This document shows, piece by piece, positions 47,793-57,416 of a stretch of DNA of 64,000 nucleotides. A program made the position numbers and the translations under genes. The notes under the pieces are model-generated. The model was not told the origin of the DNA. It saw only the letters and a program-made list of their open reading frames with translations, and did not search any database. Source of the stretch: an uncultured Clostridia bacterium (GTDB taxonomy: Bacteria > Bacillota > Clostridia > TANB77 > CAG-508); assembly GCA_948896235.1 (NCBI GenBank), contig CAQUUC010000002.1:360047-424046 (forward strand), in the 5' to 3' direction. How positions within the stretch are numbered: the first letter of the stretch is position 1; each line of letters begins with the position of its first letter.

Positions 47793-48473
47793 TGTGGGCA
47801 GTATTTAAAAAAGAAACAAAAACCTATTTTTTATCACCAATAGGATATGTATTTATACGGATTATTTTTAGCAATGTGTAGTGTGTTCTTTTATTTAGAC
47901 GTTGTAGAATATGGAAGCTTACAATTTGAGAACATGTTTTATTCTGCATCAACAATTTTAACCTTTATAATACCAATTTTAACAATGAGAATGTTTGCAG
48001 AAGAAAGAAAACTTGGGACAGAACAATTATTATACACATCACCAAAAAGCATATTTAGTATAGTTATGGGAAAATTTTTAGCAAGTTTATTTGTAGTATT
48101 GATAACAGAAATATGCACACTTTTCTATCTTGCAATACTATATTTCTTTGGAACACCACATATACAAACAATACTTGTAACACTACTGGGTTTCTTAATG
48201 CTAAGTATGGCATACATATCCTTTGGAATGTTTGCATCAAGCATAACAGAAAATCAAATAATTGCAGGAGTAATAACAATAGGATTTTTTATAATAACCT
48301 GGTTTTTGCCAAATTTTAGTCCAATCCTGGAACCATTATCATTAATAAACATGTTTGACAAATTCCCATCAGGATTAATTGCAATAGAAGAAATAGTAAC
48401 ATATATAACCTTTACAATATTCTTTGTATTGCTTACTATTATAGTACTACAAAGAAAAAAGAGTATGAAATAA
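47792..48473 (+). CDS. ABC-2 permease, GldF-like (needs +1 shift at CGG)
   Basis: ATG at 47792 overlaps the ATPase stop. MWAVFKKETKTYFLSPIGYVFI, the classic GldF start, is cut at codon 23 by ATA-CGG-A (47858-47860). Skipping the C yields SPIGYVFIGLFLAMCSVFFYL, exactly the family pattern, and then six membrane helices (226 residues total) with MRMFAEERKLGTEQLLYTSP. The zero frame ends at TAG seven codons later. It forms the membrane channel of the GldAFG-like transporter. Confidence 0.92.
47858..47860 (+). other. CGG frameshift site 6 (GldF-like permease)
   Basis: ATA-CGG-A at codon 23. Skipping C joins LSPIGYVFI to GLFLAMCSVF. Confidence 0.9.
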
Positions 48474-48487
48474 AGGAAGGTGAAAAC

Positions 48488-49948
48488 ATGAAAAACATAT
48501 TAGAAACATTAAAGAAAAAATGGTTACGAGATACCACTAAAACGATAATGCTTGTATTAATTCTATTTGCAATATTTATAGGAATAAATATATTAATACA
48601 AAAACTAGAGCTAATAGATATAGATGTAACAAAAAATAAACTTTATACAATATCTGAAAGTACAATAAATCAAATAAAAAATATAGAAGATGAAGTAAAA
48701 ATATATTTAATAGGCTTTGATGAAAACACAGCACTTAATGATTTAATGAAGCAATATAATAGAGAAAATGAAAAAATAAAATATGAAACAATAGAAAAAA
48801 TACAAGATAGAGTAGATATAAAAAATAAATATAGTTTAGCAGACGAAACACAAGTAATTATTGTAGAGGCAAAAAATCAAAACAAAATAATACTAGTAGA
48901 TGAACTATACACATATGATTACACAACATATAGTCAAATAGATGTATCAGAAGAAAAAATAACAAACGCAATAGTAAACTTAACACTTGAAAAAAAACCT
49001 AAAATATATTTCTTAACAGGACATGGAGAATATGGAATAAATACAGATATGACAATGTTAAAAGCATATCTAGAAAATGAGATAAATGATTTAGAAAATT
49101 TAGATTTACTTATAAAAGGAAGCATTCCAGAAGATGCAAGCCTATTGGTTATAGCAAGTCCACAAAAAGATATTCTTGAAAGTGAAGTAGAAATAATCAC
49201 AAAATACATAAACAATGGTGGAAAAATATTATGGTTAAATGATCCAACTGGAACAAATCTAAATCTATCAAATTTTCAAAAAATACTGGACCTATTTGGA
49301 GCAAAATTTGATGAGGGAATAATATTAGAACAAGATGCAAATAAAATGGCATTATCAGCTCCAAACTGTATAATACCAAATATATCTTACACTAATGCAA
49401 CAAAAGATATAGCTACAGATGGAGGAATATTATTAATAAATTCGACAAAAATAACACTAGCAGATGATGAAACCTTAGAAACTTTAAATGTGACAGCTAA
49501 AAACATCTTAACAACAGGAGAAACTGCAATATTTAGAAAAGAATTATCAAATGGAAGTAATTCAAAAATTGCAGGAGACGAAGAAGGAAGCTTTATAATA
49601 GGAACAAAACTAACAAAAATAGTAAATGATGAAAACGAAGAAAATAAAAAAGAAGCAGAAATGTATTTACTTGCAAACAATTTACTAGTAGTAGATTATC
49701 CAATAACAGTAGGAAATAGTACTTTGTATCCAATGCAGTTTTATAATAACAAAGATTATATTTTAAATACAATAGCAGAATTAACTGAAAGAGAAGACAC
49801 AATATCAATAAGAAAAGACACAGGATTAATAACATATACAGCAACAGAAGCACAACATAGAATAATAAAAATATTAATAACGATATTTCCTATGTTAATA
49901 ATTATAATAGGTATAGTAATATGGATTGTTAGAAGAAGAAAAAAATAA
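48488..49948 (+). CDS. GldG-like ABC accessory protein
   Basis: 486 residues. N-terminal membrane helix (TIMLVLILFAIFIGINIL), a long extracytoplasmic GldG/ABC-type uncharacterised domain (EKKPKIYFLTGHGEYGI..; ASLLVIASPQKDILESEVEIITKYINNGGKILWLNDP), and a C-terminal membrane helix with an Arg/Lys tail (ILITIFPMLIIIIGIVIWIVRRRKK). It completes the GldA-F-G like exporter, whose substrate is unknown in Bacillota. Followed by a hairpin overlapping the next gene's ribosome binding site. Confidence 0.88.
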   Translation: MKNILETLKKKWLRDTTKTIMLVLILFAIFIGINILIQKLELIDIDVTKNKLYTISESTINQIKNIEDEVKIYLIGFDENTALNDLMKQYNRENEKIKYETIEKIQDRVDIKNKYSLADETQVIIVEAKNQNKIILVDELYTYDYTTYSQIDVSEEKITNAIVNLTLEKKPKIYFLTGHGEYGINTDMTMLKAYLENEINDLENLDLLIKGSIPEDASLLVIASPQKDILESEVEIITKYINNGGKILWLNDPTGTNLNLSNFQKILDLFGAKFDEGIILEQDANKMALSAPNCIIPNISYTNATKDIATDGGILLINSTKITLADDETLETLNVTAKNILTTGETAIFRKELSNGSNSKIAGDEEGSFIIGTKLTKIVNDENEENKKEAEMYLLANNLLVVDYPITVGNSTLYPMQFYNNKDYILNTIAELTEREDTISIRKDTGLITYTATEAQHRIIKILITIFPMLIIIIGIVIWIVRRRKK

Positions 49949-49962
49949 AATTAATAAAACCA

Positions 49963-49994
49963 AAAACTCCTCATATATTAAAATGAGGAGTTTT
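49963..49994 (+). terminator. hairpin whose 3' arm holds the ribosome binding site of the next gene
   Basis: AAAACTCCTCAT (49963-49974) pairs with ATGAGGAGTTTT (49983-49994). The GAGGAG in the 3' arm is the ribosome binding site for the ATG at 49998. It can act as a terminator and as a translation block. Confidence 0.6.
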
Positions 49995-49997
49995 ACT

Positions 49998-51025
49998 ATG
50001 AAAGACATATTAAAAGTTTTATTTGTAATTATTGGAACAATAATAGGTGCTGGGTTTGCATCACGGAAAAGAAATATATCTATTCTTTGGAATATATGGA
50101 ATAAATGGAATAGTAGGAATAATAATTTCGCAAATAGTTATTGGAATAATAGTATATAAAACTTTAAAAATATCAAAAGAAAACAATATAGAAAACTATG
50201 CAGATTTTTCAAAACATATAAACAGAATAGGAAAAATTAATGAAATAACCAAAAAAATAATAAATATATTTTTATTATTATCTTTTTATGTAATGGTAGC
50301 AGGCTTTAGTGCATATTTTTCACAAGAATTAGGTATACCTAATATAGTCCGGAACAATAACAATAATAGCATTATGTTATATAACATTTATGGGAAATAT
50401 AGAAGGGATAATAAAAATAAATACAATATTAATACCAGTTTTAATAATATTCATCATAATACTTGCTACAAAAAATATAAGTGCCTTTGAAAACATTAAT
50501 AATAAAATAGTACAGCCTAATTATTTAAAAAGTATATATAGTGCAATATTATATTCAAGTTATAATTCTATAACTCTAATACCAATAGTAATAACGTTAA
50601 AAAAATATGTAAAAAACAATGACCAAATGAAAGTTATAAGCATATTAGTAATAATTACATTAATAATACTTGCAATATCAATATATGGATTAATATTAAA
50701 AGTAGATATAGATATAAATAAGTTGGAACTACCAACAGTGTATGTAGCTGGAATGAGTGGAAAAATATATAAACTTATATATGGAGGAATAATATTAGTC
50801 GCAATATTTACATCAAGTATATCAGCAGGATATAGCATATTAGAAAATTACATAGATAATCCTAAAAAATATAAAAAAATAGCCATTATAATGTGTACAA
50901 GTGGAATACTAGTATCTAAAATAGGATTTTCTAATCTAATAAACAGTCTTTATCCAATATTTGGATTACTTGGAATATTACAAATATTGTTTTTAATCAA
51001 AAATAATCATACCAAAACCTATTGA
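49998..51025 (+). CDS. YkvI-family membrane transporter (needs two +1 shifts at CGG)
   Basis: ATG at 49998. MKDILKVLFVIIGTIIGAGFAS runs into CGG (50064-50066); skipping C gives the hallmark GAGFASGKEIYLFFGIYG. A second CGG at 50350-50352 after GTC is skipped to give ELGIPNIVGTITIIALCYI. The whole protein is 341 residues with about ten membrane helices, a normal size for YkvI (LeuT-fold, APC-like). Either shift missing gives a short fragment. Substrate unknown. Translation may also be limited by the hairpin at 49963-49994. Confidence 0.9.
50064..50066 (+). other. CGG frameshift site 7 (YkvI, first)
   Basis: TCA-CGG-A at codon 23. Skipping C restores GAGFASGKEI, the family's most conserved motif. 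Confidence 0.92.
50350..50352 (+). other. CGG frameshift site 8 (YkvI, second)
   Basis: GTC-CGG-A, 95 codons after the first shift. Skipping C joins ELGIPNIV to GTITIIAL and keeps the frame open to 51025. Confidence 0.88.
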
Positions 51026-51078
51026 AAAAAAAGAAAAAAACTGATATAAAATAAATAGAAAAAAGTGGGGCGAAAAAT

Positions 51079-52246
51079 ATGAAAAAAATAATATTAAATC
51101 AACAGCTAAAAAAGAAAACAATAATAATAGGAACTGTAATATTAATTATATTACTAATATTAGGAATAGCATTTTATATAGGAAATATAAGTTTTAGAAC
51201 CTTTATAGATAGACATATATTAAGAAAAGAAATAATACAAAATAATGTGGCAAGTATAGACATATCCTCACTTGAAAACCCAAGTATTTATGCATATAAT
51301 AAATACATAACAATATTAAATAAAAACATATTAACAACATATTCAAGTTCAGGGAAAAAAGAATATGAACATGAAATAAAAATAACTAATCCATTATATG
51401 CATCCAACAATAGATTTCTAGCAATAGCAGAAAAAAATGGACAAAATATATATTTAATATCAGAATCAAACCTTTTATGGCAAACAGAAGTAGAAGGTGA
51501 AATACAAAAAATAGATGTAAACAAAAATGGTTATGTATCAGTAATAATAACTGGAGGAAGTTATAAAGCAATTATTTCAACATACAGTCAGGCAGGAAAA
51601 GAACTATTTAAAACTTATTTATCTAGTACAACAGCGATAGATACTTCTATATCAAATGATAATAAATATTTAAGTATAGCAGAAATAAATACATCTGGAA
51701 CACTTATACAATCGAACATAAAAGTAATATCAATAGAAAAAGCAGCTACAGACCCAACAAATTCAGTAACATATACATATAATGCAGATGCAAATAAATT
51801 AATTACAGATATTAAATATCAAGATAAAAATAATTTACTAATTTCATATGATGATGGAATACATATATTATTTGGAGAGAATGAAAGCGAAAATATATCA
51901 TATTCAGGGAAAAAGGTAACCTTTGCAAGTGTGGAATTAAACAACTATTCAGCATATGCTATAGAAAAAACGACAGGATTACTTAGTACAAATACACAAA
52001 TAATTATGAAAAATACACGGAACGCAGAAAGAAAACCTATATACGGCAGAAGGTACAGTAAAAGACTTGAAAAGTAAAGGTGATAATATAGCATTAAACT
52101 TAGGAAGTAGAATAGACTTCATAAATACTAATGGATGGCTTATAAAAAGATATATTTCACAAAGAGAAGTACAAGATATAGTACTTGCAGAACAAATCGC
52201 AGGAATTATATATTCTAAAGATAAAGTTGAAATAACAAGCCTATAA
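51079..52246 (+). CDS. DUF5711-like membrane-anchored protein (needs +1 shift at CGG)
   Basis: 388 residues with the shift. N-terminal membrane helix (IIIGTVILIILLILGIAFYIG) and an extracytoplasmic domain of repeated beta-propeller-like strands (YNKYITILNKNILTTYSSSGK, SNNRFLAIAEKNGQNIYLIS), as in the DUF5711 family found in sporulating Clostridia. At codon 314 ACA-CGG-A (52018-52020) occurs; skipping C joins QIIMKNT to GTQKENLYTAEGTVKDLKS and ends at TAA (52244-52246). Reading on in frame zero gives an Arg-rich tail and a stop. It lies before cvpA, a known neighbour of DUF5711 genes. Confidence 0.85.
52018..52020 (+). other. CGG frameshift site 9 (DUF5711-like)
   Basis: ACA-CGG-A at codon 314. 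Skipping C joins QIIMKNT to GTQKENLYTAE. Confidence 0.82.
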
Positions 52247-52266
52247 AAAATAGAAAGGGGGATAAT

Positions 52267-52929
52267 ATGGCGATTATTATAGATTTAATAGTAATATCAG
52301 TCTTATTGTTAAGTACCTTTTTGGGATATAAAAAAGGATTAATAGAAGTAGCATTCAAAATATTATCATTTATAATAGCAATAATTATAACTCTAATACT
52401 ATATAGACCAATTTCAAATCTTATAATAAATAATACAGAATTTGCAAAAGCTATAGAAAATACAATAACTGAAAAACTATCATCTGCAGAAATTGAAGAG
52501 GGACAAATAAAAGAAGAAAAAACAGATCTACCAAATGTAATAGTAAGCCATATAAATAAAGAAATATCTAATGCAGTAGATAATACCAAAGATGCAGTAG
52601 TAAGCACAGTTGCAAAAGAATTATCTAAAAGCTTAATAAATTTAATAGTCATAATAGCATTGTATACTGTAACTAGATTATTGTTACTATTTGCAAAAGT
52701 AATATTAGAAGCAGTATCAGAACTTCCTATTATAAAACAATTTGATGAAGCAGGAGGAATAATATATGGAATATTAAGAGGTATTATACTAATATATGTA
52801 ATACTTACTATTATAAGCTTAATATTACCAATAATGGATAAAGATACAGTCTTAGGAATAATAAATGATACAATATTAACAAAAATGTTATACAATAACA
52901 ATATAATATTAATGTTTTTCTTCAAATAA
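52267..52929 (+). CDS. CvpA family membrane protein
   Basis: 220 residues. Four helices with the CvpA start AIIIDLIVISVLLLSTFLGYKKGLIEVAFKILSFIIAIIIT and LEAVSELPIIKQFDEAGGIIYGILRGIILIYV before the last helix. Between them lies a charged loop (residues 80-115). CvpA proteins are linked to colicin V production in enterics, but in Bacillota they are envelope proteins of unknown function. GGGGG upstream of the ATG. Followed by a terminator. Confidence 0.85.
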   Translation: MAIIIDLIVISVLLLSTFLGYKKGLIEVAFKILSFIIAIIITLILYRPISNLIINNTEFAKAIENTITEKLSSAEIEEGQIKEEKTDLPNVIVSHINKEISNAVDNTKDAVVSTVAKELSKSLINLIVIIALYTVTRLLLLFAKVILEAVSELPIIKQFDEAGGIIYGILRGIILIYVILTIISLILPIMDKDTVLGIINDTILTKMLYNNNIILMFFFK

Positions 52930-52971
52930 ATATAACATAATTAATCCTTAACAATTTCTTAAAATTAAAAT

Positions 52972-53011
52972 AAACGAACAATAAATATTGATATTTATTG
53001 TTCGTTTTGTT
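52972..53011 (+). terminator. terminator after cvpA
   Basis: Perfect 16-bp arms (52972-52987 and 52992-53007, AAACGAACAATAAATA and complement) with a 4-nt loop, then TTTTG. Confidence 0.75.
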
Positions 53012-53055
53012 ATACTAGAAACAATATAAAGATAATATTAAATCATTTAGTACAT

Positions 53056-54237
53056 ATGAGTAAGAAAGGAAAAATAAAAGTGAAACAAGAATCAAATAGT
53101 AATATGAAAAAAAATAGAAAAATAAATACAAAACAAGAACGTAAACAAAGAAGAAAGAAAAGTATTGGATGGAGAATATTTAAAATAATTTTAGTAATAT
53201 TATTAATAGCAATATTAGCATTTGCAGGAACTTTTGCATATAGAGTAATGAAAAATGGTGGAGGACTACAAGGGTTTGTAGCAGCAGCAGTAGGACATGA
53301 TGAAAACACATTAAAAGATTTAGATAAAATCAACTTTTTAATAGTAGGAATTAGTGGATGCGAAGAAGATTATAAATTAGCAGATACCATTATGGTATGT
53401 TCATATGATCCAAAAGCACAAAAAGCATCATTATTATCAATACCAAGAGATACGTATGTAGGAAAAAACAAAGCAAAGGCAACAGCAAGTTATAAAATAA
53501 ATGCAGTATATAGAAATGGCGAAAACATAGATGGAATGGTAAAAGCAATAGAAGATATAACAGGAATAGAAATAAATAATTATGTAATAATAGATACAGA
53601 CGCACTTGTAGAGTTAGTAGATGCAATAGGAGGAGTAGAATTCGACGTACCAATTGATATGTTGTATGATGATGTAACACAAAACTTACACATAAATTTA
53701 AAAGCAGGATACCAAAAATTAAATGGAGAACAAGCAGAATGGTTAGTAAGGTTTAGACACAATAATGATGGAACTTCATATCCATATGAATATGGAGACA
53801 ACGATATAGGAAGAATGAGAACACAAAGAGAATTTATTCAAGCAACCATAAAACAAACAATGAGACCAGAAAACTTATTAAAAATAACAAAAATAGCTCA
53901 AATAACATTCAATAACATAAAAACAAATATGAACTTTGATACCATAAAAGATTACTTACCATATGCAGTAAGCTTTAATACAGAAAATTTACAAACAGGA
54001 ACATTACCAGGAACGCCAGAAAAATGTAATGGAGTATGGATATATACAGTAAATAAAAATCAAACTAAAAAAATAGTAGAAGAATTATTTAAAGATAAAC
54101 AACTAAAAGAAAGTGAAGGAAATATAGTAAATACTAACACTACTAATAATACAAATACAACAACTAAAAAAAGCACAAACACAATAAATACAAAGAAATC
54201 TACTAATATAACAACAAAAAATAATAACAAAAAGTAG
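53056..54237 (+). CDS. LytR-CpsA-Psr (LCP) family phosphotransferase
   Basis: 393 residues. Lys/Arg-rich cytoplasmic start, one helix (IILVILLIAILAFAGTFAYRV), then the LCP catalytic domain: INFLIVGIS, SLLSIPRDTYV, IEINNYVIIDTDALVELVDAIGGVEFDVP, and the catalytic Arg region (EWLVRFRHNNDGTSYPYEYGDNDIGRMRTQREFI). It links wall polymers to peptidoglycan using lipid-linked precursors. The C-terminus is a low-complexity Asn/Thr/Lys tail. rsfS follows 16 bp later. Confidence 0.93.
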   Translation: MSKKGKIKVKQESNSNMKKNRKINTKQERKQRRKKSIGWRIFKIILVILLIAILAFAGTFAYRVMKNGGGLQGFVAAAVGHDENTLKDLDKINFLIVGISGCEEDYKLADTIMVCSYDPKAQKASLLSIPRDTYVGKNKAKATASYKINAVYRNGENIDGMVKAIEDITGIEINNYVIIDTDALVELVDAIGGVEFDVPIDMLYDDVTQNLHINLKAGYQKLNGEQAEWLVRFRHNNDGTSYPYEYGDNDIGRMRTQREFIQATIKQTMRPENLLKITKIAQITFNNIKTNMNFDTIKDYLPYAVSFNTENLQTGTLPGTPEKCNGVWIYTVNKNQTKKIVEELFKDKQLKESEGNIVNTNTTNNTNTTTKKSTNTINTKKSTNITTKNNNKK

Positions 54238-54253
54238 ATAGAAGGAGGTAAAA

Positions 54254-54583
54254 ATGGAAAATCGATTACTAAATAAAATAGTGAAATTATTAGATGATAA
54301 AAAAGCAATAGAACTAACAACAATAGATGTAAAAGAAAAAACAACACTTGCAGATTATTTTGTAATAGCAAGTGGAACTGTAGAAACACATATAAAAGCA
54401 TTAGCAGATAATGTAGAAACAGAACTAAAAAAAGAAGAAATATATCCAAACAAAATAGAAGGATATAACACTGAATGGATATTAATGGACTATGGTGATA
54501 TAGTAGTTCATATATTCACAGAAAAAGAAAGACAAAATTATAAATTAGAAGAATTATATAATGCAGTTCCTAATTCTAAATAA
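54254..54583 (+). CDS. rsfS: ribosomal silencing factor RsfS
   Basis: 109 residues. LLDDKKAIELTTIDVKEKTTLADYFVIASGTVETHIKALADNVE and WILMDYGDIVVHIFTEKERQNYKLEELY are RsfS motifs. It binds L14 and blocks subunit joining in starvation. AAGGAGG 7 bp upstream of the ATG. Followed by a hairpin terminator. Confidence 0.97.
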   Translation: MENRLLNKIVKLLDDKKAIELTTIDVKEKTTLADYFVIASGTVETHIKALADNVETELKKEEIYPNKIEGYNTEWILMDYGDIVVHIFTEKERQNYKLEELYNAVPNSK

Positions 54584-54590
54584 TAAAAAA

Positions 54591-54620
54591 ACTCCGCAAA
54601 TTGATTGTGGAGGTTTTTTT
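54591..54620 (+). terminator. terminator after rsfS
   Basis: CTCCGCAA/TTGTGGAG stem (one G-U) followed by seven T. Confidence 0.7.
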
Positions 54621-54621
54621 A

Positions 54622-55939
54622 TCAATATCTAAATCTATAAGGTGAGCTTGAACTACTATTCTGTTTAGAAGTTTTCTTTTTTCTTTTTTTACGTTTTTTA
54701 TTAGAATTAATTAAATTCAAAATATACTTCAAAATTAAAATGGCGAAGACCACTAAAATAATTTTTAAAATAATAGAAAAAATAGAATTAGCTTCAATAT
54801 CTTGACCAGCAATTAAATTTGTAGTATAGTTAATACCGTAAAATATCATAAGAAATTGTACCAATAACACTACCTTTTGTAATAGGAGCTTTAAGCTTAC
54901 TATCTAAATTAACTGTGGGAACAAAATTTGTATCATAATCAGTCTTATTTAAAAGTACATTAATATCATCTTCAATAAGAACATTTAAATCTTTTGATTT
55001 ACTATCTGCATTTCTAGGAGTTATAACCTTATAAACACTATTTTTTGAATATAAAGTTTTATAAGAATAATTTTCAAACCCATAATTAAACAAAGTTACA
55101 CAATCAATAAATTTATTACTAGAACTATTATCATTAGATGCCCCCATAATAACAACTATAAGTTCCATATCATCCTTTTTAGCGCTTGCAACAATACAAT
55201 TCTTAGCAGCATCAGTATATCCAGTTTTAATACCAGTAGTATATTTATAAAATTGACCACTTTTTTCATTAATCAGCTTATTAGTAGTAAGGAAAATTCT
55301 ATCAGCCTTATCGTATTTATTAGTTACAGGCAAAGTATATCTGACAGTAGAAACAATATTTCTAAAAGTTTCGTTTCTCATAGCGTATTTTCCTATAAGA
55401 GCGAGATCATAAGCACAAGAATAATGATTTTCATCATGAACACCATTTGGATTAACAAAATGAGTATTTGTACAACCAATTTCACTTGCTTTAGTATTCA
55501 TCATACTTGCAAAACTTTCAACACTTCCACCAATATCTTCAGCAATAACATTAGCAGCATCATTAGCAGAAGGAATAAGAAGAACCTTTAAAAGTTGTTC
55601 AATAGTAAGTTCTTCATCAAGTTGTAAATTAGCATTAGCATAGCCAATAGGTACAGTAAAAATAGAATTATAACTAACTTTAGCAATATGAGAAAGTTCT
55701 CTGTTTTCAAGAGCAAGAATAGCAGTCATAATTTTAGTAGTACTTGCTGGATACACTTTTTCATAAGCATTTTTTTCATAAAGAATTTTACCAGTATTTG
55801 CATCCATTAAAAGAGCAACAGGAGCAGCTACATTAATAGAGTCATTTTCAGTAGTTGCAAAACAAAAAGAAGTAGAAAACAAAAGAAGAATAACGATAAA
55901 AATACTTAATGTATGTAAAAATAATTTTTTTAATTTCAT
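54622..55939 (-). CDS. dacA: D-alanyl-D-alanine carboxypeptidase DacA (needs +1 shift at CGG)
   Basis: Signal peptide (LKKLFLHTLSIFIVILLLFSTSFCFA), then the Ser-hydrolase motif S-x-x-K (YPASTTKIMTAILALENRELS), S-x-N (IPSANDAANVIAEDIGGS) and KTG (TTGIKTGYTDAAKNCIVASA): a class C PBP that trims pentapeptides. At codon 368 TTA-CGG-T (54838-54836) occurs. Skipping C joins TISYDIL to GINYTTNLIAGQDIEANS and adds a second membrane helix (IFSIILKIILVVFAILILKYILNLI) and a Lys/Ser-rich tail. The full size is 438 residues, that of DacA/DacF with its C-terminal anchor. Without the shift the anchor is lost, giving a possibly soluble form. Confidence 0.93.
54836..54838 (-). other. CGG frameshift site 10 (dacA)
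   Basis: TTA-CGG-T at codon 368. Skipping C joins TISYDIL to GINYTTNL and restores the C-terminal membrane anchor. Confidence 0.85.
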
Positions 55940-56050
55940 AACAAACCTCTTAAAATAAAAATGATATAAATATCTTACATTAAAACCTATAAAATATCAA
56001 TCCCAATAAGAAAAACTTAATAAATAGTAAAGAGAAAAGGAGAGAAAACA

Positions 56051-56704
56051 ATGATAAACTTAAATAAAAAACAATTAGCAATAGTGATAGGAATAGGCGC
56101 AATAGTAGTATTTGTAATAGTATATTACATCTATAAAATAAGTATTCCAGAAGAAAGCTATGAACAATTAGACGTAATAAGTGAAAACAATCAAGAACAA
56201 AACAAAGAAAATGTGGAAAACAAGCTAGAAGAAATAGACTTAATAATAATACATATTGCAGGAGAAGTGAAAAATCCAGGAATAGTAAAAATAAAAGAAG
56301 GAGCAAGAATAGCCGATGTAATAGAAAAGGCAGGGGGCTTAACAGAAAAAGCAAATATTACTAATATAAATTTAGCATATATAATAGAAGATGGACAAAA
56401 AATAACAATTCCATCAGAAGAACAAGATACACAAGAATACATATCAAACGATAGTGGAGAAGGAATAAGAGAACAAAATAAAAAAACAAATACAACAAGT
56501 ACTAAAAATACAACCGTGAATATAAACAAAGCAAGTAAGGAAGAACTACAAACACTGCAAGGAATAGGAGCGTCAACAGCACAAAAAATAATAGATTATA
56601 GAGACCAAAATGGAAACTTCAAACAAATAGAAGACATAAAAAACGTACCAGGAATAGGAGATTCTAAATTTGAAGCAATAAAAAATAATATAAAAATAAA
56701 ATAA
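56051..56704 (+). CDS. comEA: ComEA competence DNA-binding protein
   Basis: 217 residues. N-terminal anchor helix (AIVIGIGAIVVFVIVYYIYKI), SLBB-type domain (IIIHIAGEVKNPGIVKIKEGARIADVIEKAGGLT), a Thr/Asn linker, and two helix-hairpin-helix motifs (VNINKASKEELQTLQGIGASTAQKIIDYR; FKQIEDIKNVPGIGDSKFE). ComEA binds incoming DNA in natural transformation. No comEC follows here, so the operon is split. Starts after GGAGAGAAAACA. Confidence 0.95.
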   Translation: MINLNKKQLAIVIGIGAIVVFVIVYYIYKISIPEESYEQLDVISENNQEQNKENVENKLEEIDLIIIHIAGEVKNPGIVKIKEGARIADVIEKAGGLTEKANITNINLAYIIEDGQKITIPSEEQDTQEYISNDSGEGIREQNKKTNTTSTKNTTVNINKASKEELQTLQGIGASTAQKIIDYRDQNGNFKQIEDIKNVPGIGDSKFEAIKNNIKIK

Positions 56705-56766
56705 AACATATTGATTTATGATAACAAATATGTTATCATAAAAATACAATATAGAAAGAGGCATAA

Positions 56767-57134
56767 ATGTACAAAATAATATTTTATAAAAATAACAATG
56801 ATAAAAGTGAAGTTAATGAATATATACAAAAATTATCAATGAGAAAAAAGATAGTAAAGATGCTAAAATAAAATTTGAGAAAATAATAGCTTATATAGAT
56901 TTATTAGAAAAGAATGGATTAAAACTGAAAGAACCATATATAAAATATCTTGGAAAAGAAATATGGGAATTACGACCACTAAGAGATAGAATACTTTTTG
57001 CACAAATTGAAAATAATAAATTTGTATTATTAAATTGTTTTATAAAAAAGACAAAGAAAACACCAATGAAGGAAATTAAAAAAGCAATAAAATGTTTAAA
57101 AGAAATAAAAATAAGGGGTAAACTAAATGAATAA
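56767..57134 (+). CDS. HigB/RelE-like toxin, broken by a -1 shift at A AAA AAG
   Basis: MYKIIFYKNNNDKSEVNEYI opens a RelE-type fold, but the zero frame stops after 34 codons. A -1 shift exactly at the heptamer A AAA AAG (56844-56850) gives LSMRKKDSKDAKIKFEKIIA and continues GKEIWELRPLRDRILFAQIENNKFVLLNCFIKKTKKTP to TAA 57134, about 122 residues, the normal HigB size with its catalytic RPLRDR and FxKK residues. Programmed -1 slippage or a lost A in the A-run would both fit. Unlike the CGG sites, no CGG is involved. Stop overlaps the antitoxin start. Confidence 0.75.
56844..56850 (+). promoter_or_regulatory. slippery heptamer A AAA AAG in the toxin gene
   Basis: Heptamer in the correct phase for -1 tandem slippage, as in E. 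coli dnaX. Both the zero frame (34 aa) and the -1 frame product are conceivable. Confidence 0.5.
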
Positions 57135-57415
57135 AAAAGAATTAACATGGGAAGAAGTAAGAAAAAGTCTTAATATTACACCAGAAGAAGAAGCGGAAAT
57201 ACAATTAGAGAAAGACATAATTCAAGCAACAATTGAAGCAAGAAAAAAGAATAATCTAACACAAAGAGAATTAAGTGAGAAAAGCGGAGTTAAGCAACCT
57301 GCAATTGCAAGAATTGAAAAAGGAATAAATTCTCCACGGAACAAGTACGTTAATAAAACTATTATATCCATTAGGTTATACATTAAGAGTAGTTCCTTTA
57401 GAAAAAGTAAAATAA
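57127..57415 (+). CDS. XRE-family antitoxin (HigA-like), needs +1 shift at CGG
   Basis: ATG at 57127 overlaps the toxin end. ITPEEEAEIQLEKDIIQATIEARKKNNLTQRELSEKSGVKQPAIARIEKG is an XRE helix-turn-helix. At codon 71 CCA-CGG-A (57337-57339): skipping C joins EKGINSP to GTSTLIKLLYPLGYTLRVVPLEKVK, the conserved antitoxin tail (PS/PT-L-x-T-L-x-x-x-a-x-a-L-G-x-x-L), total 95 residues. Frame zero gives an unrelated basic tail through the downstream terminator. It neutralises the RelE-like toxin and represses the operon. Confidence 0.88.
57337..57339 (+). other. CGG frameshift site 11 (HigA-like antitoxin)
   Basis: CCA-CGG-A at codon 71. Skipping C joins EKGINSP to GTSTLIKLLYPLGYT. Confidence 0.88.
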
Positions 57416-57416
57416 A

